Origin: Candidatus Epulonipiscium viviparus
GTDB taxonomy: Bacteria; Bacillota; Clostridia; Lachnospirales; Cellulosilyticaceae
Reading direction: 5' to 3'
Assembly: GCF_030708075.1 (NCBI RefSeq)
Contig: NZ_CP117982.1
Span: 744,001 to 808,000 of the forward strand
DNA: 64,000 nucleotides
The notes beneath the pieces are model-generated. The model was not told where the DNA came from and did not search any database. It worked only from the letters and a program-made list of their open reading frames with translations. Shown here piece after piece: positions 46,653 through 56,245 of the stretch. The stretch's first letter is position 1. Each line of letters begins with the position of its first letter. Position numbers and translations under genes: made by a program.

Positions 46653-48254
46653 TCAATCCCCCCAATCTTCTTCTAGCCAATTGCGGAGTAGTCCCGCAAC
46701 AGCTTCAGGTTTTTCATCAATAAATTTGTCGATTTTTGCTTTTGTTTCAATAACTTCTTTTAGTTCAATATCTTGCAATGAATCCTCCTCCTCTTCTTCA
46801 GGTCCAGCAACAGGTAATAAATCTTCAAACTCAAATTCATCTTCGGTAACAACTTCTTCGACAGGTTTTCTAAATCTAATCATAACTACTACAATAACAG
46901 CTCCTAACGCAAGTAATAAAATATAAGGAATAACATCTTCGGTTTGTAGAGTAAATGGCTCTTTATCAATAAATACAGGTTTTTCATAAGCAATAACGGC
47001 AACGTTTTCTAAACCAGCACCCATTTTTATTGCATCAATGGTGGCTTGTTCAACAACTAAAATATTAGTTACATCATTTGCTAATTTAAATTCTGCCCAA
47101 GTTTGACCATCTGGAAGAGTATCCTCTAATAGAGCTTCGTCGTATACGTTATATTTTGTTAAATTGATAGCAACAGAAGAATTGTTGTAGTCGATAGTTC
47201 CAATATTTTTTATTTCATTAGATAGTGTTTTATTGTGTTTATATATAATGTCGGAAGTGCCGCCTTCATAATTGCCAGAAAGTTCATTTCCAGCGACATA
47301 TTCGGGTACATCTTCTACATTAGGGTCAAGCCCCGGAGCAAAGCCATCTTGAATATTGGTCGCTTCATAATTTTTGCGTCTTTCTTGATCTACAAGTCCA
47401 GTTTGTGAATCTGTAATTGGAGTTGTATATTCTTCTTTGGTTTGTTCAAAATAATCAAAATCTAAAATTAAATTAGGACTAATTGCAACTTCATCATAGA
47501 TTGGACTAAGTAAAGTTGTAAGCTTATTTACTATATCTTTTTCAGCACTACTTTTTAAGCTCTGCTGGTCAGATGCAGTCATTTCACCAAACTCGTCTCC
47601 AGAAAACAATACATTGCTATCAGAATCCAAGATGGTAATATTTTCAAGCTTCAAATTATCAACTGCGTTTGAAAGCAACCTAGCTATTCCCTCAATTTGA
47701 TTATCACTAATTTGTCTATGGAGAGTAAGTACAACACTTGCTGAACTTTCCATTTGGGATGCAATAAAGGAATTTTTCTCTTCTGGTACATTAAGCTGTA
47801 CAGTTGCTTCGGCTATTCCCTCCATACCCATCAATATGTTCTCAAGGTCTACTTGCTTTAAATAAATAAGCTTAGTTCTTTTTTCAGCTTCCGTGGTTGA
47901 CATGGAATTTGTAATTGCATCATAAAAAGTGTAGTCTCCTCGAGGAACATTTTCACGAGTAAGAATTATTTTAGCGGTGTTTAAATCTTCTTCATTAACT
48001 TGTATGGTCCTTCCGTCAATTAATTCGTAAGTAATATTATTGGCACCTAAGACTTCGTCAATTTGGCTAATTGCTTCCATATCAAGGTTTTGATACAAAA
48101 TTGCAGTTTGGGGGCTAGAGAAAAAGAACACTGCAGCAATTATTGCAACAATTATCGCACCCGCACCAACACCGATTTGAATTTTTTGTCTTGAGGGTAA
48201 ATTAGTCCATCTTTCAGTCAAGTTATTAGATACCTGAGTAATAGTTTCTCTCAC
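46653..48254 (-). CDS. fliF: Flagellar MS-ring protein FliF
   Basis: 533 residues with membrane helices near residues 25-45 and 440-460. Ring-building motifs include ENVPRGDYTFYDAITNSMST and LYLKQVDLENILMGMEGI-like sequence. The acidic C-terminus ending LLRNWLEEDWGD binds FliG. The base on which rotor and export gate are built. Confidence 0.95.
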   Translation of the reverse strand: MRETITQVSNNLTERWTNLPSRQKIQIGVGAGAIIVAIIAAVFFFSSPQTAILYQNLDMEAISQIDEVLGANNITYELIDGRTIQVNEEDLNTAKIILTRENVPRGDYTFYDAITNSMSTTEAEKRTKLIYLKQVDLENILMGMEGIAEATVQLNVPEEKNSFIASQMESSASVVLTLHRQISDNQIEGIARLLSNAVDNLKLENITILDSDSNVLFSGDEFGEMTASDQQSLKSSAEKDIVNKLTTLLSPIYDEVAISPNLILDFDYFEQTKEEYTTPITDSQTGLVDQERRKNYEATNIQDGFAPGLDPNVEDVPEYVAGNELSGNYEGGTSDIIYKHNKTLSNEIKNIGTIDYNNSSVAINLTKYNVYDEALLEDTLPDGQTWAEFKLANDVTNILVVEQATIDAIKMGAGLENVAVIAYEKPVFIDKEPFTLQTEDVIPYILLLALGAVIVVVMIRFRKPVEEVVTEDEFEFEDLLPVAGPEEEEEDSLQDIELKEVIETKAKIDKFIDEKPEAVAGLLRNWLEEDWGD

Positions 48255-48280
48255 TTGAATACACCTCTCATGTATTTATT

Positions 48281-48589
48281 TTATACTGGTATCTTAATAA
48301 TTTCATTGTATGCCGTCATAATTTTATTTTGTACTTTCATCGTAAAAGAAAGCATAGTTGACGATTTTTCTTGTGCAATCATAAGGTCATGAATATTTTC
48401 GCTTTGCCCTGTAATAAAATCATAGGTTAGGTTGGTACTCACATTCTCTGCCTCTTGAGTTGCCTTCAAAAGATCGGTCGCTGCATTAAGAGATAATCTA
48501 AAAGAAGTATCATCTATTGCAGTAGTTTTGTTTGGTTCTCGGATTTCTTTCGGAGTATATCCCAGCATATTGACACGTCCAATTGCCAT
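48281..48589 (-). CDS. fliE: Hook-basal body protein FliE
   Basis: 102 residues, helical, with the family C-terminus MLSFTMKVQNKIMTAYNEII. Joins the MS ring/export gate to the rod. Located between flgC and fliF as usual. Confidence 0.92.
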   Translation of the reverse strand: MAIGRVNMLGYTPKEIREPNKTTAIDDTSFRLSLNAATDLLKATQEAENVSTNLTYDFITGQSENIHDLMIAQEKSSTMLSFTMKVQNKIMTAYNEIIKIPV

Positions 48590-48614
48590 TGTTTCATCTC
48601 CTTTCGTCTAGTGT

Positions 48615-49076
48615 TTATCTACCAAGATCTAGTGCTTTAGTGTTCATTGATTTGAGATTGTTGAAAGCAGTAACATTTGCTTCGTATGATCTGCTAGCAG
48701 AAATCATGTTAACCATTTCGGTTACAACATCAACATTTGGCATTTCCACATACCCTTCTTCGTTGGCGTCAGGATGCGTCGGGTCAAAAATTAGTGGAAA
48801 TGGAGTATCATCTTCAACAATTCCAGAAACCTGTACTCCACTAGTATGATACATATTCAGATTTCTATTCAAGATATTATGGAAGTTGTCTGGTAATTTA
48901 TTTGCAGCATCGCGCATTGGAATGCTTTCAAATAGAACTGTTCGGCGCTGATAGGGGCCCCCGTCCGGGGTGCGAGTAGAATTAATGTTCGCTAGATTTT
49001 GAGTAATAACATCTAGCCTAAAACGCTGAGCAGTAAGACCTGTTGCAGCGATGTCCATTCCTGAAAAAAAAGACAT
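48615..49076 (-). CDS. flgC: Proximal rod protein FlgC
   Basis: 153 residues. The N-terminus has the rod motif GMDIAATGLTAQRFRLDVIT followed by QNLANINSTRT; the C-terminus has VDVVTEMVNMISASRSYEAN. Forms the rod with FlgB. Normal length. Confidence 0.95.
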   Translation of the reverse strand: MSFFSGMDIAATGLTAQRFRLDVITQNLANINSTRTPDGGPYQRRTVLFESIPMRDAANKLPDNFHNILNRNLNMYHTSGVQVSGIVEDDTPFPLIFDPTHPDANEEGYVEMPNVDVVTEMVNMISASRSYEANVTAFNNLKSMNTKALDLGR

Positions 49077-49099
49077 AATCGAATCATCCTTTCATGAGC

Positions 49100-49462
49100 T
49101 TATTGAAGTTGCTGAAAAATATTTTGATAACGTTGCACTTGTGAAGTAGCACGTTGAATGAGCGTATTATAGCGGAGTGTTTCTTGGCTAAGTTGACTCA
49201 TCTCCTTATCAATATCGATATTATTTCCATCTAAACGAGTTCTAGCGCCGGCATTGTCATAATAAACGCGAGGTTGAATACGGTTAAGGTCAATATTTTT
49301 TCTGCCATGCATCTGCAACTCGCGTGCTAATATACTTCCAAATTCAACATCAGTGCGCTTATAACCAACAGTGTCTATGTTGGCAATATTATTTGTGAGA
49401 TGTTGATATCTAAGCATAGACGCATCGAGCGCTTTTTTTGTTATGTCGATATTCTCAAACAT
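49100..49462 (-). CDS. flgB: Proximal rod protein FlgB, first gene of fla/che operon
   Basis: 120 residues with the rod motif ALDASMLRYQHLTNNIANID and the usual QLSQETLRYNTLIQ near the C-terminus. RBS AAAGGAGGAAAGATTATT. The 140 bases upstream should hold the operon promoter, but I see no convincing sigma-A or sigma-D match there. Confidence 0.94.
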   Translation of the reverse strand: MFENIDITKKALDASMLRYQHLTNNIANIDTVGYKRTDVEFGSILARELQMHGRKNIDLNRIQPRVYYDNAGARTRLDGNNIDIDKEMSQLSQETLRYNTLIQRATSQVQRYQNIFQQLQ

Positions 49463-49602
49463 AATAATCTTTCCTCCTTTCTTTCTAGCTAGTGTTGTAA
49501 AATTTATAAGACTAAAATTTACATTTACACTTACTACCAGTATTTGCCTTAGAGCTAAGTTTATACGTTTTATTAAAATAAAGCAACTACTTCTGCAGAA
49601 TT

Positions 49603-50175
49603 TTAATAAAACAGTCCAGATGAAAATAATACATTTTTTACTAGTATTCTCACATGCTGAATAAATATAGCATCATATAGGCTAATGCCAAAAATTACCA
49701 ACAAGGCTTTTAGATAAAAATCGATAAAATGCTTAAATATGATGTCTGTTTTGAGAATACTATATGAGATTCCTTTATAAAAAATTTCCACTAAAACACC
49801 AATTATAGCCACGCTAGAAAAACCAGATATCATCAAGGTGGCTAAAATTCCTTGAATTCCGTACAAAATTACTAAACAAGTAAAGGTAAAAGAATATGAA
49901 AATATCATATAAAAAAGACTAACTACAGCAATGGGCAATAGATTTTTGTTCATAGTGCCAATAAAAATTAATATAGCTGGTATCAAATATGTAATAATAG
50001 CTTGTCGAAAAATTTCAAGACCAGGTATAATTTGAAAGTTTCCTTCAAAAAAACTGTTCACAGTATATAAAAGTGAGCTATTATCCTTCACAACAATAGC
50101 ATATAGAGTGCCGCAAAAACTGCTAATCAAAATAAATAATAAAAAATATTTTCGGCTATTAATAAATTCACTCAT
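49603..50175 (-). CDS. Multi-pass membrane protein, possibly SpoIIM-like
   Basis: 190 residues with about five to six membrane segments. The arrangement (a signal-like first helix, a short outer loop with NSFFEGNFQ, helices then a YGIQGILATLMISGF-type glycine motif) resembles stage II sporulation protein M of clostridia, which acts with SpoIID and SpoIIP in engulfment. The similarity is weak by eye. It lies directly upstream of flgB on the same strand with a 140-base gap, so read-through into the motility operon is possible. RBS GAAGGATTAGCC. Confidence 0.45.
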   Translation of the reverse strand: MSEFINSRKYFLLFILISSFCGTLYAIVVKDNSSLLYTVNSFFEGNFQIIPGLEIFRQAIITYLIPAILIFIGTMNKNLLPIAVVSLFYMIFSYSFTFTCLVILYGIQGILATLMISGFSSVAIIGVLVEIFYKGISYSILKTDIIFKHFIDFYLKALLVIFGISLYDAIFIQHVRILVKNVLFSSGLFY

Positions 50176-50266
50176 GGCTAATCCTTCTTTCTTTCTTTTT
50201 TATTTATAATAAATATGAAACAAGCCATACTAAATAGAACAAAAACTATTTTGAAGGAGAGTTGTT

Positions 50267-50686
50267 ATGTGGATAATTTTGGTAATTGTAACGTTATTCT
50301 GCTACTTAAAATATCGGGATAATATTTTTAGAGTTTTGCTATTATGTAGTATATTGACCTTAGTTTCAGCTAGTTTTATAGAATCAATACATCTACAGGT
50401 TGCGCTATTTTTAGTATATTGTCTAGCGGGATTAATATTTTTAATTTTGTTGAAGCAACCGATTTTTAATGTCAAGAGAAAGTATAATCTACAAAATGCT
50501 GTAGGAAAAATAGCTATTGTATCAGAACCGCTCGATGCCGAAAAAGAAGGTGCTGTAAAATTTAATGGAGATGTGTGGCATGCCAAAACAACCTCTAGAT
50601 TTGAATTAAAAAAAGGTGACCCAGTAAGGATCACCAAAATAGAGGGATTAGTTTTTTATGTCGAAGGCAAAATATTAAATCGTTAA
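50267..50686 (+). CDS. NfeD-like membrane protein
   Basis: 139 residues. Two or three N-terminal hydrophobic segments, then a C-terminal OB-fold domain (AVGKIAIVSEPLD to KGDPVRITKIEGLVFYVE) diagnostic of short NfeD proteins, which usually partner with flotillin/SPFH membrane proteins. No SPFH gene is in the window. RBS GAAGGAGAG. Ends 6 bases from the convergent aminotransferase. Confidence 0.8.
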   Translation: MWIILVIVTLFCYLKYRDNIFRVLLLCSILTLVSASFIESIHLQVALFLVYCLAGLIFLILLKQPIFNVKRKYNLQNAVGKIAIVSEPLDAEKEGAVKFNGDVWHAKTTSRFELKKGDPVRITKIEGLVFYVEGKILNR

Positions 50687-50692
50687 TTAGTA

Positions 50693-51886
50693 TTATTGTA
50701 ATTTGTGGACAAAATCTCGAACACGATCAACGCCTTTTTTTATGCTATCTAAATCTATGGCATAAGAAAATCGAACGCAAGTAGGCGCAGCAAAGTCGGC
50801 ACAAGGAACCAGCGCAACGGCTTCTTCGTCCAAAAGCAATTTTGCAAATGTGGCCGCAGAGTCAATTTTTATGCCGTTATAAGATTTGCCGTATAGATCA
50901 GAAATATCAACGAAGCAATAGAATGCGCCATGAGGTTTGACTACTTTAAAGCCCTTTATTTCTGTGAGAGCACCATATAAAAAATCACGCCTTTTGGCAA
51001 ATTCTATCTGCATCTCATCTACAAATTGGCGTCCTTCGGATAGTGCAGCGAGGGCGGCCATTTGCGCAATGGAGTTTGGATTAGATGTAGAATGAGATTG
51101 GATATTTGCCACGGTGCTAGCTATTGTTTGTGGTGCAGCTAAGAACCCGATTCTCCAGCCGGTCATGGCAAAGCCTTTAGATAGCCCGTTAATTGTAATG
51201 GTGTGATTATAAATTTCATCCGAAAGTCCCGCAACGCAAACGTGTTCAATTCCATCATATACGAGGTATTCATAAATTTCGTCAGAGATAATCCACAAAT
51301 CATTTTCAACGGCAACGTCGGCTAAGGCTTGTAGTTCATCTTTTGTATATACAACACCCGTTGGGTTAGAAGGCGAATTCAAAACTATGGCACATGTTTT
51401 ATCGGTAATTGCAGCTCGAAATTCATCCGGAGTAATCTTGAAGTCGTTTGCGGCTTGTGTGGCAACAGCGACAGGAACACCGCCAACTATTTTGATCATC
51501 TCTGGGTAACTAAGCCAATACGGTGCCGGCAAAATAACCTCATCCATATAGCTAATGATTGCTGTAAAAGCATTCATAAGAGAGTGCTTTGCCCCATTGC
51601 TAACTACAATTTGGCTAGGTTCATAGTGAACGCCATTTTCTTGTGCAAACTTTTTGGCAACAGCCGCTTTTAGAGGCGCGATTCCAGAGGCAGGAGTATA
51701 TCTGGTAAAGCCGTTATCGATAGCAGTTTTGGCGGCTTCGGCTATATGCAAAGGGGTGTCGAAATCGGGTTCGCCCGCACCAAAGCCAACAACGTCTATG
51801 CCGCTCTCTTTTAATTCTTTTGCTTTTGCAGTGATGGCCAAAGTTGAAGATGGTGCTATATTGCGTGCTAGGTTTGATATTTTCAT
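50693..51886 (-). CDS. aspC: Pyridoxal-phosphate aspartate aminotransferase (class I)
   Basis: 397 residues. Transfers the amino group between aspartate and 2-oxoglutarate. The PLP lysine lies in NGLSKGFAMTGWRIGF. VLNSPSNPTG and IISDEIYEYLVYDG bind the cofactor, and CVRFSYA contains the carboxylate-binding arginine. N-terminal VGFGAGEPDFDTP is typical of the Bacillus AspB subgroup. RBS AGGAG. Confidence 0.92.
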   Translation of the reverse strand: MKISNLARNIAPSSTLAITAKAKELKESGIDVVGFGAGEPDFDTPLHIAEAAKTAIDNGFTRYTPASGIAPLKAAVAKKFAQENGVHYEPSQIVVSNGAKHSLMNAFTAIISYMDEVILPAPYWLSYPEMIKIVGGVPVAVATQAANDFKITPDEFRAAITDKTCAIVLNSPSNPTGVVYTKDELQALADVAVENDLWIISDEIYEYLVYDGIEHVCVAGLSDEIYNHTITINGLSKGFAMTGWRIGFLAAPQTIASTVANIQSHSTSNPNSIAQMAALAALSEGRQFVDEMQIEFAKRRDFLYGALTEIKGFKVVKPHGAFYCFVDISDLYGKSYNGIKIDSAATFAKLLLDEEAVALVPCADFAAPTCVRFSYAIDLDSIKKGVDRVRDFVHKLQ

Positions 51887-51970
51887 TATGATTCTCCTCG
51901 TTTAATTATTTTGTAATCATTATATACGGCTCATTAAAAATGTGCAATACTTAAATTTAAAAATTGCAGA

Positions 51971-52001
51971 AAAAAAGTAACTTCAAAAATCTGAAGTTAC
52001 T
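51971..52001 (-). terminator. Terminator of rny overlapping its stop codon
   Basis: Perfect 10-base stem AGTAACTTCA / TGAAGTTACT, 6-base loop, then six T on the minus strand. The stop codon of rny lies inside the first arm. Confidence 0.9.
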
Positions 52002-53565
52002 TGGCATATTCGATCGCTCGTGTTTCTCGTATTATATTTACCTTGATCTGACCAGGATATTCAAGGTCTTTTTCAATTTGTTGAGTAACATCCCGCGCCA
52101 AAACCGAAAGTGCCTGATCGTCGACCTGATCGGGAATCACCACAATTCGAATTTCTCTGCCAGCCTGAATTGCAAAAGAAGATTCAACCCCCTCAAAAGA
52201 GTTAGCGATTTCTTCTAATTTATTTAGTCGTTTGATATAAGTTTCCAGTGTTTCACGCCTAGCACCAGGGCGAGCTGCAGATATTGTATCTGCCGTTTGC
52301 ACGATTACAGAAATCATACTGGTAGGCTCCACATCTCCGTGATGCGATTCTACCGCATTAATGACAGTATCGTTTTCTCCATATTTGCGACACAAGTCTA
52401 CGCCAATTGTAATATGGGACCCCTCTTCTTGCTGTTCATAATCGATAGCTTTTCCAATATCGTGAAGCAATCCCGCACGCTTTGCAAGTCTAACGTCAAA
52501 TCCCAGCTCAGCGGCAATCAAACCAGATAAAATCGATACCTCTATGGAATGTCGAAGTACATTTTGTCCATAGCTAGTTCGAAATTTCATTTTGCCAAGA
52601 AGGCGCATCAGTTCGTGATGAATGCCATGCACTCCTGTTTCAAATGTAGCGGCTTCGCCTTCTTCTAAAATGATAACCTCTATTTCTTTGCGAGCTTTTT
52701 CCACCATCTCTTCAATTCTAGTAGGATGAATGCGTCCATCCATAATTAATTTTTCAAGAGCAATTCTAGCGATTTCGCGTCTTATAGGATCAAATCCAGA
52801 AAGGACGACTGCCTCTGGAGTATCATCAATAATTAAATTGATGCCAGTTAAGGTTTCCAATGTTCTGATGTTTCGGCCTTCTCGACCAATAATTCTGCCT
52901 TTCATCTCATCGTTAGGAAGCGTAACAACCGTCACGGTAGAGTCTACCACATGATCTGCAGCGCATTTTTGAATAGCAAGAGTTAAGATATCTCGTGCTT
53001 TTTTTGTAGATTCAAGCTTAGTTTGTGCTTCTATATCTTTGATCAATATAGCAGATTCGCGTCTAATTTCGTTTTCTAAGCTTTTTAGAAGAGTCGCTTT
53101 TGCATCGACTGCGCTAATGCCTGCGATTTGTTCTAATTCCTGAGTTTTTTGAAGCTCCAATTTTTCAATTTTTAATTTTGTTTGTTCAATTATCGTTAAT
53201 TTATTATCAACTTGGCTTTCTTTGTCTTCTAATTGTAAAACTTTTCGATCAATTGTTTCTTCTTTACTCAGTAGCTTAAGTTCTAGCTGCGACAACTCGG
53301 CGCGACGCATTTTAGCATCGAGTTCCGCGGCATCTTTTAGTTGAATACAATCTTCTTTGGCAATAAGGAGCATTTCTCGTCGATCAGATTCTCCTTGTTT
53401 TATAGCAGCTGCGATAATTTGATCAGCTTGCGCTTTGCCCGCATCAATCGTAGTATTAATGATGCCCAATTGCTTTTCTAAGATATACTTTCGATAAATA
53501 AAACCACTGATTATGCCTATAATAAGACCTAAGCCTAGGTTTAATATTGGGATGATGATTTCCAC
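51997..53565 (-). CDS. rny: Ribonuclease Y
   Basis: 522 residues: an N-terminal membrane anchor (about 1-25), long coiled coil (~30-195), a KH domain ([17 protein letters not shown]) and an HD domain (LLHDIGKA). It begins endonucleolytic mRNA decay at the membrane in Firmicutes. Monocistronic, with a strong terminator overlapping the stop. Confidence 0.96.
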   Translation of the reverse strand: MEIIIPILNLGLGLIIGIISGFIYRKYILEKQLGIINTTIDAGKAQADQIIAAAIKQGESDRREMLLIAKEDCIQLKDAAELDAKMRRAELSQLELKLLSKEETIDRKVLQLEDKESQVDNKLTIIEQTKLKIEKLELQKTQELEQIAGISAVDAKATLLKSLENEIRRESAILIKDIEAQTKLESTKKARDILTLAIQKCAADHVVDSTVTVVTLPNDEMKGRIIGREGRNIRTLETLTGINLIIDDTPEAVVLSGFDPIRREIARIALEKLIMDGRIHPTRIEEMVEKARKEIEVIILEEGEAATFETGVHGIHHELMRLLGKMKFRTSYGQNVLRHSIEVSILSGLIAAELGFDVRLAKRAGLLHDIGKAIDYEQQEEGSHITIGVDLCRKYGENDTVINAVESHHGDVEPTSMISVIVQTADTISAARPGARRETLETYIKRLNKLEEIANSFEGVESSFAIQAGREIRIVVIPDQVDDQALSVLARDVTQQIEKDLEYPGQIKVNIIRETRAIEYAK

Positions 53566-53680
53566 CTCTCTTCCATGTTAAATATAACTAAATACTCAGT
53601 AATTGTATAACTTTTCTAAATTTATGTCAACTATGATTTTGTGCTTATAAAAATTGACGAAATAATAAGCGGCAAAAAGT

Positions 53681-53705
53681 AAAAAAACTCCCCAAAAAGG
53701 AGAGT
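53681..53705 (-). terminator. Terminator after the GH86 gene
   Basis: Seven-base stem (ACTCTCC / GGGGAGT, one G-U pair), 5-base loop, then seven T on the minus strand. Confidence 0.88.
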
Positions 53706-53712
53706 CGCAAAA

Positions 53713-56175
53713 TTAATTTAAGATGGTAAGTTTGACATTAGAAATGACGCCACCAGTGGGCATAGAAATAATGACTTCGTTTAAACCGTCTCGAATAATC
53801 GCGGGGTTGGCTATGTCAAAATCCATAAATGTAAATAAGTCTCCGCTCTTGTTTGTATCGTCGAGACTTCTGGTGCCAACATCAACCCCATTGATAGCAA
53901 CGCTGAGATTTCCTGCAAACCCCTTGCCCTCACGTCCAAAGTTGACCCTTGCTACTGCCGAATTAATCGACCCCGCATCTGCAACATCGACAGTGAATGT
54001 GGCTGCCGCACCGCTAGGAACCAGCTCCTCTACTGAGTAATACGATTCCCGAGCAAGTTTGCCATCAAATACAGTGGCGGGTGCTAGCTGAATTTCAAAT
54101 ATTGCCATCTCCTGAGCTCGCATATGCACGTTATCCAAATCCTCAACAGCTTCTTCGAGATAGTAGAGCTTTGCGTTTTCAAGATAGCAATGTTTTTTTG
54201 ATGCGGAAGCGATATCGGCACCGAAGTCGAAATCGATCTCTACTTGCGAAGGATTTAAGTTGTGAACCGCGAGGTATACTATGTCCCCCGCGCGGGCGGC
54301 AGTGGTAAATATTCGGTCCTCAATGAGCTCGTCGACTGCAACAACATCGGCAGGTACATACGACCCCGCAAAGTCCTTCCATATATCCACATACGCTTCG
54401 AGATAAGTCATTTCATCTTGTATGCCCTGATTTGGATTATTATTGTTTACGTATCGATATAGATTATTGTCGCGAGTAGGTGCCCAGCTAGCGATGGGAT
54501 ACAAATATGGTACATACATATCGATGACCTCTGGGTATTGCATGAAGCGCATCATATAGCCGTTAAACGCCGTGAGATTTTGAAAGTTGTCAATCTCGGT
54601 TGTGAGGCTATTGTAGCTGCCAGCCTCGGTAATCATAAACGGTTTCACATTGTCAGTATTTTCCATATGCCCGATTAACAAATCCATGACGGCTTCAAAT
54701 CTGCCTGCTAAAAAACCATCAGAGTTGTCCGCACGGCCGTTGACCATCAAGTCAGAGTTTTCGTAAAAATGATGCGAATACCAGTCGAGCGTATCTTTTG
54801 TTGCATCCATAAATTCGAGCTGGTATCTGGCCTCTTCAAAATTGTCGTTTTCGAGATACATAAACGCGCTAGATGGGCCGCCAACCAACGTTTCGGGATT
54901 AAGCTCGTGCACTGCGTCGGCAACCATATTGTGAAACTCCGCTAAATATTCCCAAGCAACATCGTCGGAGTGTGTATTAAAAAATTGCCATTCGCCAGAA
55001 ATTGTAGACTCGTTTTTTACCTCCAAATATTTTGGTGCGTAGTCGCCAAACTTATTATTGAATGCTCTCATTAGATGTGCCGCGGTATCGGCAGCTGCGT
55101 CGAAATGTTTGTAGGCTGGAGTTGCCGACTGCGTACTCATTTTGGCACCAGGCTCCCATTGCCAAGTGGGCCACCCGTCAAATGTAATAACATAGTCGTT
55201 GCCAATGCTTGGGAACAAATCCGCAGCTTTTTTTTGTAATGCCGGAGCCTCTTGGTATGCCGCATATAAGGCATCAACATTGCTATAGCCATCGTCGCCC
55301 TCGGTAATGAGTTTGGAAGATTCGAGAGTTTTAAAGTGATACGCACCTCGACCAGGCTCAAATCCCCAATCTTGATATGCCTTCGAAAAAATTTTGTCAT
55401 CGCTAGAAAGGTTTGCGTTTGTGCTCCCCAACTGAATAGGGCCAGTGTTCACGTGAAGCCTCTTATATGTACTGGGGTCAAATTCTGAGTGCCCATCCAA
55501 GCTTATGTTGGTTGTAGCGTCAACGTTAATTGCAACATCGGCAATAGGCAGCTCGGCGCCCAATACGCCATAGGCAGAAACATCATACTCTAGCGGTACG
55601 CCAGCTTGCTCCCACAGATACACCTGGGTGATTGTGCCATTTCCCTTAAATCGAAGCTTATATCCAGAATAGTCTGTTCCGGCTACTGGTGAGCCAATAG
55701 GCAGCTTTGAAACTTCTGCTGTTTTGCCATAGGTAACAGTTTTGCCACCGCCACCCTTCCACGAAATATTGTGGTTATCTAGCAGATGCTCCTTGCCGTT
55801 GGGTTCAACGAGATAGAGCTTCATCGAGTTGCCGTTAAGAAAGTCTCCCGTATAATAAAAGTTACCAAAAAATCGCATTATGCTAGCGATATCTGAGGGT
55901 AATTCAATATCAGCCGAGCCGTCGACCGCGAGCGCTGTTGCAGGATAATAAAACGTCACGCGTTGTAAATTCTTTTCGCCGTTAACCTTAGAAATGTAGC
56001 TAGCAGGATTAATATTTCGAGATGCGAACGCAGAGGTATAGCTTGCAACAACGTCATCGATGAGCTCAAAGCATCTGGAATTTTCTAAAACAGTAGCTGG
56101 CAAATCTGCAGCAAAGGCCGAAGAAGATGCGACCATCATTGTCGCGGCAATAAACAAGTATTTAAATTTCTTCAT
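53713..56175 (-). CDS. Secreted GH86-type beta-agarase/porphyranase
   Basis: 820 residues from the ATG at 56175 (RBS GGGAGGAACTATT); the frame is open 46 codons further but crosses the upstream terminator. Signal peptide MKKFKYLFIAATMM to about residue 23. A beta-rich N-terminal part (~70-215) is followed by a TIM-barrel region (~220-560) with clan GH-A catalytic pair: acid/base E389 in EVKNES and nucleophile E517 in MITEAGSY; WYSHHFYEN (~465-473) lies between. Two beta-sandwich domains end the protein. The layout and the DGHSEFDPSTYKRLHV segment match GH86. It should cut agarose or porphyran from red algae. Stretches are richer in G+C than the motility genes, hinting at transfer. Confidence 0.75.
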   Translation of the reverse strand: MKKFKYLFIAATMMVASSSAFAADLPATVLENSRCFELIDDVVASYTSAFASRNINPASYISKVNGEKNLQRVTFYYPATALAVDGSADIELPSDIASIMRFFGNFYYTGDFLNGNSMKLYLVEPNGKEHLLDNHNISWKGGGGKTVTYGKTAEVSKLPIGSPVAGTDYSGYKLRFKGNGTITQVYLWEQAGVPLEYDVSAYGVLGAELPIADVAINVDATTNISLDGHSEFDPSTYKRLHVNTGPIQLGSTNANLSSDDKIFSKAYQDWGFEPGRGAYHFKTLESSKLITEGDDGYSNVDALYAAYQEAPALQKKAADLFPSIGNDYVITFDGWPTWQWEPGAKMSTQSATPAYKHFDAAADTAAHLMRAFNNKFGDYAPKYLEVKNESTISGEWQFFNTHSDDVAWEYLAEFHNMVADAVHELNPETLVGGPSSAFMYLENDNFEEARYQLEFMDATKDTLDWYSHHFYENSDLMVNGRADNSDGFLAGRFEAVMDLLIGHMENTDNVKPFMITEAGSYNSLTTEIDNFQNLTAFNGYMMRFMQYPEVIDMYVPYLYPIASWAPTRDNNLYRYVNNNNPNQGIQDEMTYLEAYVDIWKDFAGSYVPADVVAVDELIEDRIFTTAARAGDIVYLAVHNLNPSQVEIDFDFGADIASASKKHCYLENAKLYYLEEAVEDLDNVHMRAQEMAIFEIQLAPATVFDGKLARESYYSVEELVPSGAAATFTVDVADAGSINSAVARVNFGREGKGFAGNLSVAINGVDVGTRSLDDTNKSGDLFTFMDFDIANPAIIRDGLNEVIISMPTGGVISNVKLTILN

Positions 56176-56190
56176 AATAGTTCCTCCCAT

Positions 56191-56223
56191 AAAAAAAAGT
56201 GCTGCCCAACATGGGGGTAGCAC
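56191..56223 (-). terminator. Terminator between binding-module gene and GH86 gene
   Basis: GTGCTACCC / GGGCAGCAC stem, 9 bases with one mismatch, 7-base loop and eight T on the minus strand. It lies just upstream of the GH86 RBS and would limit read-through from the module array, giving more binding protein than enzyme. Confidence 0.85.
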
Positions 56224-56245
56224 ACAAATTAGATCAATTGTAAAA

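Larger units (their letters stand above)
19767..49462 (-). other. fla/che operon
   Basis: About 29.7 kb of tightly packed minus-strand genes in the order flgB flgC fliE fliF fliG fliH fliI fliJ ylxF fliK flgD flgE flbD motA motB fliL fliM fliY cheY fliO fliP fliQ fliR flhB flhA flhF flhG cheB cheA cheW cheC cheD sigD and four small genes. Overlaps or gaps under 30 bases are the rule; the largest gap is 96 bases between flgD and flgE. The order follows the Bacillus fla/che operon, with motA/motB built in. No internal terminator was seen. FliD, FlgK, FlgL, FlgM and CheR are not in the window. Confidence 0.9.
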
